DNA from: an uncultured Oscillospiraceae bacterium | GTDB taxonomy: Bacteria > Bacillota > Clostridia > Oscillospirales > Oscillospiraceae | NCBI GenBank assembly: GCA_947629795.1 | Contig: CANRFC010000005.1 | Location: 56,398-120,397 of the forward strand | Length of the DNA: 64,000 nucleotides | Direction of reading: 5' to 3' | Shown: positions 8,816 to 16,515 of the stretch, in pieces | Numbering within the stretch: the stretch's first letter is position 1 | How the letters are laid out: each line of letters opens with the position of its first letter | The notes under the pieces: generated by a model | Database searches by the model: none | What the model was told of the DNA's origin: nothing | Seen by the model: only the letters and a program-made list of their open reading frames with translations | Made by a program: the position numbers and the translations under genes

Positions 8816-8860
8816 CTCCCCCTTTCCGGCAAACTGACATTCCGGAAAGGGGGAGATCTT
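8816..8860 (+). terminator. Terminator-like hairpin that also covers the ribosome site of the next gene
   Basis: CTCCCCCTTTCCGG pairs with CCGGAAAGGGGGAG over 14 bp, followed by ATCTTTT. The 3' arm AAAGGGGGAG is also the only Shine-Dalgarno of the TTG-started gene at 8861. Read-through RNA would therefore have a masked ribosome site. Confidence 0.75.
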
Positions 8861-9220
8861 TTGCAAAAGAGCAGCTTGCGCGCCGCCATGGCCGGGGGCG
8901 CGGCGGGATTGGTCAACGGCTTCTTCGGCGGCGGAGGCGGCATGGTCCTGGTGCCCATGCTCACGGGCAGGTGCGGCCTGGACCAGCGGCGGGCCTTCGC
9001 CACCTCGGTGGCCGTCATCCTGCCCCTGTGCGCCCTGTCCTCGGTCATTTACTTCTTCCGGGGCGGCCTGGACCTGACCGCCGCCCTCCCCTACCTGCTG
9101 GGCGGTTTGGCAGGTGGCTTTCTGGGCGGAAAGCTCTTTAAAAACCTGAATATGGACTGGCTGCGGCGGGGTTTCGCCCTGCTCATCCTCTACGGCGGCG
9201 TCAAGTCGCTTTTCTTCTGA
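8861..9220 (+). CDS. Half-size TauE/SafE family membrane protein (first of a pair)
   Basis: A 119-residue hydrophobic protein with three to four predicted helices. The family Gly-rich loop GFFGGGGGMVLVPML lies near residue 17. Usual TauE/SafE sulfite/organosulfonate exporters are about 250 residues with two homologous repeats; this gene encodes one repeat. The start is TTG at 8861, with AAAGGGGGAG upstream inside a hairpin. Its TGA overlaps the next ATG by one base (TGATG), so the two halves are probably co-translated and dimerise (inference). The substrate is unknown. Confidence 0.85.
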   Translation: MQKSSLRAAMAGGAAGLVNGFFGGGGGMVLVPMLTGRCGLDQRRAFATSVAVILPLCALSSVIYFFRGGLDLTAALPYLLGGLAGGFLGGKLFKNLNMDWLRRGFALLILYGGVKSLFF

Positions 9221-9615
9221 TGGGCGCCTGGTGGATGGCCCTGCTGGCCGGCGCGGCCACCGGTGTGCTCTCCGGCTTTGGCATAGGGGGCGGGACCCTG
9301 CTGCTGATCTACATGACTGCCTTCGCCGGAGTGGACCAGCACCTGGCCCAGGGGGTCAACCTCCTCTACTTTCTCCCCACCGCCGGAGCCTCTCTGCCCG
9401 CCCATCTCAAAAACGGCTTTGTGGACAAGAAAACAGCCAGACCCGCGATCCTTGCGGGCCTGGCCGGGACTGCGGCGGGCGCCTGGGCGGCCACCGCCTT
9501 GGATGTAGAACTGCTCCACCGCTTTTTCGGCGGGTATCTCCTCTATATCGGCGTCAGGGAGTTGTTTCGGAAGCCCTCTGCTGGCGCTTCTTCACCAGAT
9601 AGCCCTCCAAAATAA
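9220..9615 (+). CDS. Half-size TauE/SafE family membrane protein (second of a pair)
   Basis: A 131-residue hydrophobic protein with the second TauE/SafE repeat signature GVLSGFGIGGGTLLLIYM near residue 14 and about four membrane segments. Together with its upstream partner it would equal one full-length transporter. The start is coupled to the upstream stop (TGATG) and no separate ribosome site is visible. Its last 62 bases overlap the 3' end of ruvX on the opposite strand, and the C-terminus becomes polar there (residues 110-131). Confidence 0.85.
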   Translation: MGAWWMALLAGAATGVLSGFGIGGGTLLLIYMTAFAGVDQHLAQGVNLLYFLPTAGASLPAHLKNGFVDKKTARPAILAGLAGTAAGAWAATALDVELLHRFFGGYLLYIGVRELFRKPSAGASSPDSPPK

Positions 9616-9991
9616 GGGCGGCGGCCACCGCGTCCACATTCTTCCTGTGGGTCTTCATCCGCCTGCCGTTGGCGTGGAGGATATCGTGGGCCTCGATGGT
9701 GGTGCGCCGCTCATCCCAGAGGACCACCGGCAGCCCGGCGGCCTCCTCCACCAGTTGGGCAAAGGCCCGGTAGAGGTCGGCCCGGGCACCCTCGGTACCG
9801 TCCATGTTCCGGGGAAAGCCCAGCACCAGCTCCTCGACCTCCCGCTCCTTGGCCAGGCGAGCCACCTCGGTGGCCACGGCGGCCGGATCATGCCCCTGGA
9901 CCACAGTGGTAAAGCCGGCCAAAGTCCCCGTAGGGTCGGATACGGCGACGCCCGTTCGGGCGTCGCCGTAGTCGATAGCCATCACTCTCAT
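9554..9991 (-). CDS. ruvX: Putative pre-16S rRNA nuclease / Holliday junction resolvase-like RuvX (YqgF)
   Basis: RNase H-fold nuclease implicated in 16S rRNA 5' maturation. The 145-residue protein starts with the family motif AIDYGDARTGVAVSD. It continues with VLGFPRNMDGTEG, WDERRTT and the C-terminal KNVDAVAAALILEGYL; the acidic residues of these motifs form the metal site. Its ATG overlaps the trxA stop by four bases (ATGA), so translation is probably coupled. The 3' end overlaps the convergent TauE gene. Confidence 0.93.
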   Translation of the reverse strand: MRVMAIDYGDARTGVAVSDPTGTLAGFTTVVQGHDPAAVATEVARLAKEREVEELVLGFPRNMDGTEGARADLYRAFAQLVEEAAGLPVVLWDERRTTIEAHDILHANGRRMKTHRKNVDAVAAALILEGYLVKKRQQRASETTP

Positions 9992-10326
9992 CGGGCGGAA
10001 GGGCCCTCCAGGGCGGTCTCCAGCACGTCAGCATAGATGTCGGAAGGCATGGCCCCCACCTTGCGGTCAAACTCCTCGCCGTTCTTGAAGAAGATCACCG
10101 TGGGGATGCTCTCCACGCCGTAGCGCAGGGCCAGGGCCTGCTCATCGTCCACGTCCACCTTGCCGATGATCACGTCCTCGTCCTGAAAGTCCTCGGCCAG
10201 GGACTCGATCACCGGGCCCAGGCGCTGGCAAGGCCCGCACCAGGTGGCCCAGAAGTCCACCATCATCAGCTTTCCCGAAGCCAGAGCTTTGTCGAATCCA
10301 TCCTGGCTGAAATGGATCAGTGCCAT
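9988..10326 (-). CDS. trxA: Thioredoxin
   Basis: Cytosolic thiol-disulfide reductase. The 112-residue protein shows the canonical active site FWATWCGPCQ (Cys pair near residues 32-35), the cis-Pro region ESIPTVIFFKNGEE, and normal family length. GAAAGGAAGATGAAAC precedes the ATG. It heads a two-gene operon with ruvX and has a strong promoter about 50 bp upstream. Confidence 0.96.
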   Translation of the reverse strand: MALIHFSQDGFDKALASGKLMMVDFWATWCGPCQRLGPVIESLAEDFQDEDVIIGKVDVDDEQALALRYGVESIPTVIFFKNGEEFDRKVGAMPSDIYADVLETALEGPSAR

Positions 10327-10379
10327 TGTTTCATCTTCCTTTCTCAGTGGTCAAGAGGTAGGATTCCCTCTCTCTCCTT

Positions 10380-10407
10380 ACTATATCAGACAAATCAACT
10401 TTGTCAA
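10380..10407 (-). promoter_or_regulatory. Promoter of trxA-ruvX
   Basis: Minus strand TTGACA, 16-base spacer, TATAGT. It is back to back with the glycosyltransferase promoter. Confidence 0.8.
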
Positions 10408-10410
10408 CGC

Positions 10411-10439
10411 TTTTCTTTTTTCCCAATCTCTGCTATAAT
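10411..10439 (+). promoter_or_regulatory. Extended -10 promoter of the glycosyltransferase gene
   Basis: TGCTATAAT gives an extended -10 element. A weak TTTTCT lies at the proper -35 distance. The -10 ends 30 bp before the ATG. Confidence 0.6.
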
Positions 10440-10468
10440 GTAAAAAATTTTTGAACGAGGTGTTTCCC

Positions 10469-11323
10469 ATGGAGCAGAGCCTGGTCTCCATCGTCATCCC
10501 CGTCTACAATCTGGCCCCCTACCTGAAGGAGTGCCTGGACACCGTCGTGCGGCAGTCCTACAAGGAGCTTCAGGTGCTGCTGGTCAACGACGGCAGTACC
10601 GACTCCTCCCTGGACCTGTGCAGGATCTACACCAAGGACTCCCGTTTCCGGCTCATCGACAAGGAAAACACCGGCGTTTCCGACAGCCGCAACCGGGCCC
10701 TTGACCTGGCCCAGGGCAAGTACATCCAGTTCATCGACGGGGACGACTGGCTCACCGAGGACGCCACCGAGACCCTGGTCCACGCCGCCGAGACCACCGG
10801 CGCCGACCTGGTGCTCAGCCACTTCTATCGGGTCTCCGACGGCCGCAAGGCCCGGCGCGGACATATCAAGACCGAGGGAGTGATGACCCGCCGGGATTTT
10901 GCCGAGCAGATGATGAAGGCCCCGGCCAATTACTACTACGGTGTGCTGTGGAACAAGCTCTACCGCCGCTCCATCCTGGACGCCCACCATCTGCGCTTCG
11001 ACACCCAGGTAAATTGGTGCGAGGACTTTCTCTTCAACCTGGAATACATCGAGTACGCCCGGCTCATCGCCACCGTGCCCAAGCCCACCTACTACTACCG
11101 GAAGCGGGAGGGCAGTCTGGTCAACGGCAGCATCTCTCTGCGCCGCACCGTGACCACCAAGAAGCAGACCTTCGCCTACTATAAGGACCTCTATCAGAAG
11201 CTGGACCTCTACGAAGACCAGAAGGCCGCCGTTTACAGTTACTTCCTCTCCGCCGCCACCGACGGCGCCGTCTCCCCTCTGGCTCCCAAGCTCAGCCCCG
11301 AGGGCAGCGACCCTCTTGCTTAG
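10469..11323 (+). CDS. Family 2 glycosyltransferase
   Basis: A GT-A fold enzyme of 284 residues that probably transfers a sugar to a surface polymer or lipid; donor and acceptor cannot be read from the sequence. The N-terminus VSIVIPVYNLAPYLKECLD, the mid-domain NDGSTD and the metal-binding IDGDDWLTEDA (near residue 90) are diagnostic. It lacks membrane helices. The ATG at 10469 is preceded by GAGGTG; the track start six codons upstream is TTG without a ribosome site. It is a lone gene between trxA and leuB, closed by a bidirectional terminator. Confidence 0.92.
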   Translation: MEQSLVSIVIPVYNLAPYLKECLDTVVRQSYKELQVLLVNDGSTDSSLDLCRIYTKDSRFRLIDKENTGVSDSRNRALDLAQGKYIQFIDGDDWLTEDATETLVHAAETTGADLVLSHFYRVSDGRKARRGHIKTEGVMTRRDFAEQMMKAPANYYYGVLWNKLYRRSILDAHHLRFDTQVNWCEDFLFNLEYIEYARLIATVPKPTYYYRKREGSLVNGSISLRRTVTTKKQTFAYYKDLYQKLDLYEDQKAAVYSYFLSAATDGAVSPLAPKLSPEGSDPLA

Positions 11324-11339
11324 TCCACCTCTGACACAG

Positions 11340-11373
11340 AAACGCCGCTGACCGGGCCGGTCAGCGGCGTTTG
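11340..11373. terminator. Bidirectional terminator between the glycosyltransferase and leuB
   Basis: AAACGCCGCTGACCGG and CCGGTCAGCGGCGTTT form a near-perfect palindrome with A and T flanks, serving both convergent transcripts. Confidence 0.9.
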
Positions 11374-11376
11374 CTC

Positions 11377-12465
11377 TCATTTCGCGCTTTCGATCGCTTC
11401 CCGGATGCGCCGACCCATCTCCCTGGTGCCGACGACCTCGTCCCCCGGCTTGGCGATATCCGGAGTCCGGGCGCCCTGGGCCAGGACGGCGTCCACCGCC
11501 CTCTCGATGGCGTCAGCCTCCGCCGCCTTCTGGAAGGAGTAGCGGAACATCATGGCGGCGGACAGGATGGTGGCGATGGGATTGGCCTTGTCCTGCCCCG
11601 CGATGTCGGGGGCGGAGCCGTGGATGGGCTCGTAGAGCCCCGGCGCGCTGTCTCCGATGGAGGCCGAGGGCAGCAGACCGATGGATCCGGTGACCATGGA
11701 GGCCTCGTCAGAGAGGATATCGCCAAACATATTCTCGGTGACCAGCACGTCAAACTGCCCCGGATCCCGGACGATCTGCATGGCGCAGTTGTCCACCAGC
11801 ACGTCCTCGTACTCCACATCGCTGTACTCCTCAGAAAGGCGGTGCATCACGCTGCGCCACAAACGGGAGGTCTCCAGCACGTTGGCCTTGTCCACACTGG
11901 ACACCTTGCCCCGGCGCAGCCGGGCCAGCTCAAAGGCCCGACGGCCCACGCGCTCGATCTCCTTTTCCGAGTAGGCCATCAGGTCGGTGGCTTCCATCCC
12001 CCGGTCCTCGGTCTGGTACTTGTCCCGCTTGCCGAAGTAGATACCGCCGGTAAGCTCCCGCACCATCATCAAATCGATGCCCCTCTCCGCCGTCTCCTTG
12101 CGCAGCGGGGAGGCGTCGGCCATGGCGGGCCGGAGCATGGCGGGGCGCAGATTGGCGTAGAGCCCCAGGTCCTTTCGGATGGCCAGCAGAGCGGTCTCAG
12201 GCCGCTGCTGGGCCGGCTTGTCGGGGCCCCACTTGGGTCCGCCCACAGCGCCCAAAAGCACCGCGTCACAGGCCCTGCACTTCTCCGCCGTGCCCTCGGG
12301 GTAGCTCACCCCCACCGCGTCGGTGGCACAGCCTCCCATGAGCACGTCCACATATTCGACGGTGTGTCCGAACTTGGCGGCCACGGCATCAATGACCCCC
12401 ACGGCCTCATTGACCACCTCGGGGCCGATCCCGTCGCCCCGGATCAGCGCGATCTTGTAGTTCAT
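11377..12465 (-). CDS. leuB: 3-isopropylmalate dehydrogenase
   Basis: NAD-dependent oxidative decarboxylation of 3-isopropylmalate in leucine synthesis. The 362-residue protein has the normal length. It shows the start [13 protein letters not shown], the loop [10 protein letters not shown], the REL-T-G-IYFG phosphate/substrate segment, and the C-terminal [23 protein letters not shown] motif. It is the last gene of the leuCD-orf-leuB run, and its ATG overlaps the stop of the unknown gene upstream by four bases. Confidence 0.97.
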   Translation of the reverse strand: MNYKIALIRGDGIGPEVVNEAVGVIDAVAAKFGHTVEYVDVLMGGCATDAVGVSYPEGTAEKCRACDAVLLGAVGGPKWGPDKPAQQRPETALLAIRKDLGLYANLRPAMLRPAMADASPLRKETAERGIDLMMVRELTGGIYFGKRDKYQTEDRGMEATDLMAYSEKEIERVGRRAFELARLRRGKVSSVDKANVLETSRLWRSVMHRLSEEYSDVEYEDVLVDNCAMQIVRDPGQFDVLVTENMFGDILSDEASMVTGSIGLLPSASIGDSAPGLYEPIHGSAPDIAGQDKANPIATILSAAMMFRYSFQKAAEADAIERAVDAVLAQGARTPDIAKPGDEVVGTREMGRRIREAIESAK

Positions 12466-13253
12466 CTGTTATTCCTCCCTGAAAGATCATCTTTTTGTGC
12501 CATGTCCACGACTTCATTCCAGCGCACACAATAATGAATATTGTTGAAATCCGGGTCGTCAACGCTGCCTGCCAGCTCCGGTCTCACCTGCCAGACCCGG
12601 TCCGCCGTGTGGAGCTTCGCCGGCGCAGAAAACAGGGCTCCCAAAGCGCTGTAATAAATCATCTGGTCCACGATCTGCTTGGCCTGTCCTGCCTCTTTTG
12701 TCGGAACGTTCTCCATCCCTATGTCGGGCCGCCCGAATTTCCGCATCCCTCTGGTGTGCAGCCAGAGCTTGCCGTCCTCCATCTCGGAGACCAGGATCAC
12801 CACGTGGGCGCAGGGATCCAATTCCGGCTCAAAGATCTGCCGTTTCCATTTCTCCGGCGTATAGAGGGTGAGTGTTTGAAGATCCATCACTCCGTCTCCG
12901 CCAGATTCCAAAAGGGCCTGGACAAAGCCGATGGTATTGCGCAAATAACCCAGATCGGTATCCTTCCGCGGTTCGCCGCGGATGACCGCCCAGCGGTCTG
13001 CCGCACGTCCCGCCTCATAGACCGACGGCTCGCTGCGCTGAAGCACGTCTCCCAGTGTCCCGCTCAGCAGGTCGTCCATGTAGGTGCCGTGCCTCTGCCG
13101 TTCCAGCATGGTCATTTCCAGCCCTTCGGGAAACTCGTCCACACGATGCCGCTGCCGGGAAACTTTCAGCTCTCCCCCACCGGCCCCAAAGACCGAGTAA
13201 AACAAAAAGGGCCGAAAATCAGATCCCCGGTAATAGGGCCTTTCATCTCCCAT
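12462..13253 (-). CDS. Protein of unknown function inserted in the leucine operon (DUF4261-like?)
   Basis: A 263-residue soluble protein with no signal peptide or membrane helix. Visible features are a polar N-terminal half and a C-terminal block containing [22 protein letters not shown]. That block reminds me of the DUF4261 signature (a His-Thr-x-Gly-Leu/Met segment followed by a Gly-x-Pro-Asp/Glu turn), but this is a weak recollection. It begins six bases after leuD and overlaps leuB by ATGA, so it is cotranscribed with leucine genes. Base composition is somewhat lower in GC than leuB and leuC. No catalytic role can be stated. Confidence 0.8.
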   Translation of the reverse strand: MGDERPYYRGSDFRPFLFYSVFGAGGGELKVSRQRHRVDEFPEGLEMTMLERQRHGTYMDDLLSGTLGDVLQRSEPSVYEAGRAADRWAVIRGEPRKDTDLGYLRNTIGFVQALLESGGDGVMDLQTLTLYTPEKWKRQIFEPELDPCAHVVILVSEMEDGKLWLHTRGMRKFGRPDIGMENVPTKEAGQAKQIVDQMIYYSALGALFSAPAKLHTADRVWQVRPELAGSVDDPDFNNIHYCVRWNEVVDMAQKDDLSGRNNR

Positions 13254-13259
13254 CCCTGT

Positions 13260-13745
13260 TTATTTCGCCACGCCCCGGGCCTTCAGAGACTTGAGCAGTC
13301 CGCCGGACTGGATGATGTTGTCGATGAACTCCGGGAAGGCGGCAGCCTGCCAGGTCTTTCCCTGACTCACGTCGGTGATGGCCCCCGTGGCAAAGTCCAC
13401 CTCCACCTCATCGCCGGGGGCGATGGCCTCAGCGGCCTCAGGGCACTCCAGAATGGGCAGGCCGATATTGATGGCATTGCGGTAGAAGATGCGGGCGAAG
13501 CTCTTGGCGATGACGCACTTCACACCGCTGGCCTTGATGGCCAGAGGAGCGTGCTCCCGGGAGGAGCCGCAGCCGAAGTTGGCGCCGCCCACCATCATAT
13601 CCCCCGTCTCCACCGTCTTGGCGAAGTCCTTGTCAATGTCCTCCATGCAGTGGGAGGCCAGAGCCTTGGGGTCGGGGTCGTTGAGATGCCGGGCCGGGAT
13701 AATGACGTCGGTGTCCACGTTGTCGCCGTACTTGTAAATCTTCAT
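13260..13745 (-). CDS. leuD: 3-isopropylmalate dehydratase small subunit
   Basis: Swivel-domain subunit that completes the aconitase-type isomerase with LeuC. The 161-residue protein (the short, archaeal/clostridial type) has the start [32 protein letters not shown], and [17 protein letters not shown]. It is translated after leuC with a 14-bp gap, and its stop lies six bases before the unknown gene. Confidence 0.96.
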   Translation of the reverse strand: MKIYKYGDNVDTDVIIPARHLNDPDPKALASHCMEDIDKDFAKTVETGDMMVGGANFGCGSSREHAPLAIKASGVKCVIAKSFARIFYRNAINIGLPILECPEAAEAIAPGDEVEVDFATGAITDVSQGKTWQAAAFPEFIDNIIQSGGLLKSLKARGVAK

Positions 13746-13759
13746 ATTCTTCCCCTCCC

Positions 13760-15019
13760 TTAGACCTTAGCAGGATCCGTAATAACGCCGGTAATGGCGC
13801 TGGCCGCCGCCACGGCGGGGCTGGCCAGGATGATCTCCGAGTCGGTGGGCCCCATGCGTCCCACAAAGTTCCGGTTGGTGGTGGATACGCACCGCTCCCC
13901 GTTGGAGAGCACTCCCATGTGCCCACCCAGGCAGGGCCCGCAGGTGGGCGTGGACACGGCACAGCCGCTTTCGATAAAGGTCTCCACGTACCCCGCCTTC
14001 ATGGCCTCCATGTAGATCTGCTGGGTAGCGGGGATGACGATGCACCGCACCCCGTCCGCCACCTTTTTGCCCTTGAGGATGCCGGCGGCCTCGGCCAGGT
14101 CCTTCAGCCGCCCGTTGGTGCAGGAGCCGATGACCACCTGCTGCACGGTTGTCCCCGCCGCCTCGTCCACCGTCTTGGTGTTGGAGGGTAGATGGGGGAA
14201 GGCCACCGTGGGCCGCAGCGCGCTCAGGTCGATGACCACTTCCCTGTCGTACTCCGCGTCGGCGTCGGCCTCAAAGGCGGTCCACGCCCGGTCCACCCGG
14301 CCCTCCAGGTAGGCCCTGGTCTTCTCATCCACCGGGAAGATGCCGTTCTTGGCCCCCGCCTCGATGGCCATGTTGGCGATGGTGAACCGGTCATCCATGG
14401 TGAGGGATGCCACCCCCTCCCCGCTGAACTCCAGAGATTTGTAGAGGGCTCCATCCACCCCGATAAGCCCGATGAGGTGGAGGATCACATCCTTGCCGGA
14501 GACAAAGGGCGGCAGCTCTCCCTTCAGGGTCACCTTCACCGCCGAAGGCACCTTGAACCAGGCAAGGCCGGTGGCCATCCCCGCCGCCATATCGGTGGAG
14601 CCCACACCGGTGGAGAAGGCCCCCACCGCCCCATATGTACAGGTGTGGGAGTCCGCCCCGATGATGGCCTCGCCGGGGGCGCACAGGCCCTTTTCGGGCA
14701 GCAGCGCGTGCTCGATGCCCACCTTGCCCACGTCGTAGAAGTGGGTGATGGCGTGCTTCTTGGCAAATTCCCTGGCCTGGGCGCAGAGCTGAGCCGACTT
14801 GATGTCCTTGCAGGGGGTGGAGTGGTCCAGGACAATGGCGATCTTATCCTTGTCAAAGACCTCCGTCAGCCCCGCCTTCTCAAACTCAGTGATGGCCACC
14901 GGCGTGGTGATGTCGTTGCCCAGGACCAGGTCCAGCCTGGCCTCGATGAGCTGTCCGGCCTGGACGCTCTCCAGCCCGGCATGCCGCGCTAAGATCTTTT
15001 GGGTCATAGTCATTCCCAT
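13760..15019 (-). CDS. leuC: 3-isopropylmalate dehydratase large subunit
   Basis: Catalytic 4Fe-4S subunit that isomerises 2- to 3-isopropylmalate. It has 419 residues, of the shorter HacA/clostridial type. Cluster-binding cysteines are visible in VIGSCTNGR and in the later [10 protein letters not shown] pair; [13 protein letters not shown] is also present. The ATG at 15019 has AGGAGG nine bases upstream. The track ORF extends 91 codons further upstream into the divergent promoter region, which I reject. It is the first gene of leuCD-orf-leuB. Confidence 0.96.
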   Translation of the reverse strand: MGMTMTQKILARHAGLESVQAGQLIEARLDLVLGNDITTPVAITEFEKAGLTEVFDKDKIAIVLDHSTPCKDIKSAQLCAQAREFAKKHAITHFYDVGKVGIEHALLPEKGLCAPGEAIIGADSHTCTYGAVGAFSTGVGSTDMAAGMATGLAWFKVPSAVKVTLKGELPPFVSGKDVILHLIGLIGVDGALYKSLEFSGEGVASLTMDDRFTIANMAIEAGAKNGIFPVDEKTRAYLEGRVDRAWTAFEADADAEYDREVVIDLSALRPTVAFPHLPSNTKTVDEAAGTTVQQVVIGSCTNGRLKDLAEAAGILKGKKVADGVRCIVIPATQQIYMEAMKAGYVETFIESGCAVSTPTCGPCLGGHMGVLSNGERCVSTTNRNFVGRMGPTDSEIILASPAVAAASAITGVITDPAKV

Positions 15020-15078
15020 GGTTCGGAACCTCCTGTCATATATCGTACCCCCAGTATGCACGGTTTTCTTCCCAAAGA

Positions 15079-15089
15079 ATGTAAAGTGT
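15079..15089 (+). promoter_or_regulatory. Candidate operator ATGTAAAGTGT in the leuC/crp-like divergent region
   Basis: The 11-mer sits just upstream of the TACAAT -10 of the regulator gene. An exact inverted copy lies inside the gene at 15561-15571 and a 9-base copy (ATGTAAAGT) at 15370-15378. The binding factor is unknown; it is not a standard Fnr or Crp box. Confidence 0.35.
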
Positions 15090-15115
15090 GATACAATGTA
15101 GCTGAGGTGAGTTTT

Positions 15116-15736
15116 ATGCGTGATCCCATCTGGTCCCCCCTGGCCCAGGGGCAAAGCCCCAGGACCTATTCCCCCGGCCAGTTCATCTACCATCAGGCCG
15201 AGGAGCCCAAGTACCTCTACTACCTCCTGGAGGGCTCGGTGCGCAGCTTCATCAGCTCTCCCGAGGGTGCGGAGCGGGTCCTCACCATCCACCGCAGCGG
15301 CGACCTCATGGGAGAGGCCTCCTTTTTTGACGGCTATCCCCGGGTCTCCTCAGCGGTGGCGCTGACAGAATGTAAAGTAATTTCCGTTGACAGCCCTCAT
15401 CTGGAGGCCGCTCTCCGCGCCCATCCGGAGATGGCCGTGCCCATGCTGCGCTATCTCTCCCACACCATCCGGGAACTCTCAGGCCACGTGGACGACATCT
15501 CCTTCCGCCCCGCCGAGGAGCGCCTGGCCCTGGCCCTTCTGCGGCAGAGCGAAGGGAAAAACACTTTACATACCACCCATGAGGAGCTGGGAGCCTCGGT
15601 GGGGGTGAGCCGGGTAACGGTGAGCCGGGTCCTGTCCCAGTTTGCCCGCCGGGGGTGGGTCTCCACCGGCTACGGGGAGCTCACCCTCCTGGACCGCCCC
15701 GCTCTGGAGCACTTTGTCCAGCCGGATGATATTTAA
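15116..15736 (+). CDS. Crp/Fnr family transcriptional regulator
   Basis: The 206-residue protein has an N-terminal cyclic-nucleotide-type beta barrel ([26 protein letters not shown]) and a C-terminal winged helix with [24 protein letters not shown]. It lacks the Cys cluster of oxygen-sensing Fnr, so the ligand is unknown. The ATG at 15116 has GAGGTG six bases upstream; the track start is a GTG three codons earlier. It is divergent from leuC and shares its control region, where it may act on itself or on leuC (inference). Confidence 0.9.
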   Translation: MRDPIWSPLAQGQSPRTYSPGQFIYHQAEEPKYLYYLLEGSVRSFISSPEGAERVLTIHRSGDLMGEASFFDGYPRVSSAVALTECKVISVDSPHLEAALRAHPEMAVPMLRYLSHTIRELSGHVDDISFRPAEERLALALLRQSEGKNTLHTTHEELGASVGVSRVTVSRVLSQFARRGWVSTGYGELTLLDRPALEHFVQPDDI

Positions 15737-15816
15737 GAAACCTGTAAGGAAAACATCGACTTTTTTGTAGGAATATCCTGCTATACTGGCCCCGTTCCGA
15801 AGGGAGGAAGCTCGAA

Positions 15817-16515
15817 ATGCGTGAAAAGATCCTGGTGGTAGACGACGACAGAGAGATCGTCCGCGCCATCGCCCTGTTGCTGGAGGCCGAGGGCTATCAG
15901 GTCCTCAAGGCCTACGACGGCATGGAGGCTCTGGACCTGGCGGTGGACCCCGACCTGCGGCTCATCCTCATGGATGTGATGATGCCCCGCCTGGACGGGC
16001 TCTCGGCGGTGCTGCGCATCCGGGAGCGGCGGAATCTGCCCATCCTCATCCTCTCCGCCAAGAGCGAGGACACCGACAAGGTCCTGGGGCTCAGCATGGG
16101 CGCCGACGACTACGTGGCCAAGCCCTTTCACCCCCAGGAGCTCATGGCCCGGGTGAAGAGCCAGCTCCGGCGGTACACCCGCCTGGGGGATGTGAACGCC
16201 GCCCAGACTTCCGGCTATGTCACCGGCCGCCTGCGCTACGACCCGGACAGCCGGGTCCTCACCGCCGACGGCGAGCCGGTGCGTCTCACCGCCACCGAGA
16301 CCGGGATCGTGGACCTGCTCATGCGCAACCTGGGCCGCATCTTCCCCGCCGAGGAGATCTACCGCCGGGTGTGGGGAGACGAGAGCGGCTACGCCTCGGA
16401 GAACACGGTGATGGTCCACATCCGCCGCATCCGGGAGAAGATCGAGCTGGAGCCCAAGGAACCAGAATATTTGAAGGTGGTGTGGGGCATTGGCTACAAA
16501 ATGGAAAAAAAGTAA
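15817..16515 (+). CDS. OmpR/PhoB-type response regulator
   Basis: Two-component output protein of 232 residues. The receiver has the acidic pair in VVDDDREIV, the phospho-acceptor Asp in LILMDVMMPRLDG near residue 52, and the Lys in GADDYVAKPF. A winged-helix DNA-binding domain follows from residue 135 (NTVMVHIRRIREKIE, GIGYKMEKK). AGGGAGGAAG precedes the ATG, and TGCTATACT upstream is a plausible extended -10. The kinase gene overlaps its 3' end by 26 bases. Confidence 0.95.
   Translation: MREKILVVDDDREIVRAIALLLEAEGYQVLKAYDGMEALDLAVDPDLRLILMDVMMPRLDGLSAVLRIRERRNLPILILSAKSEDTDKVLGLSMGADDYVAKPFHPQELMARVKSQLRRYTRLGDVNAAQTSGYVTGRLRYDPDSRVLTADGEPVRLTATETGIVDLLMRNLGRIFPAEEIYRRVWGDESGYASENTVMVHIRRIREKIELEPKEPEYLKVVWGIGYKMEKK

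Noticed and set aside
15020-15115. T-box or leucine leader upstream of leuC
   Set aside because: Only about 97 bases separate the divergent genes; no T-box sequence, specifier stem or terminator is visible.
13760-15292. Extended 510-codon form of leuC
   Set aside because: The extra 91 codons are antisense to the Crp/Fnr gene and the AGGAGG site supports the start at 15019.
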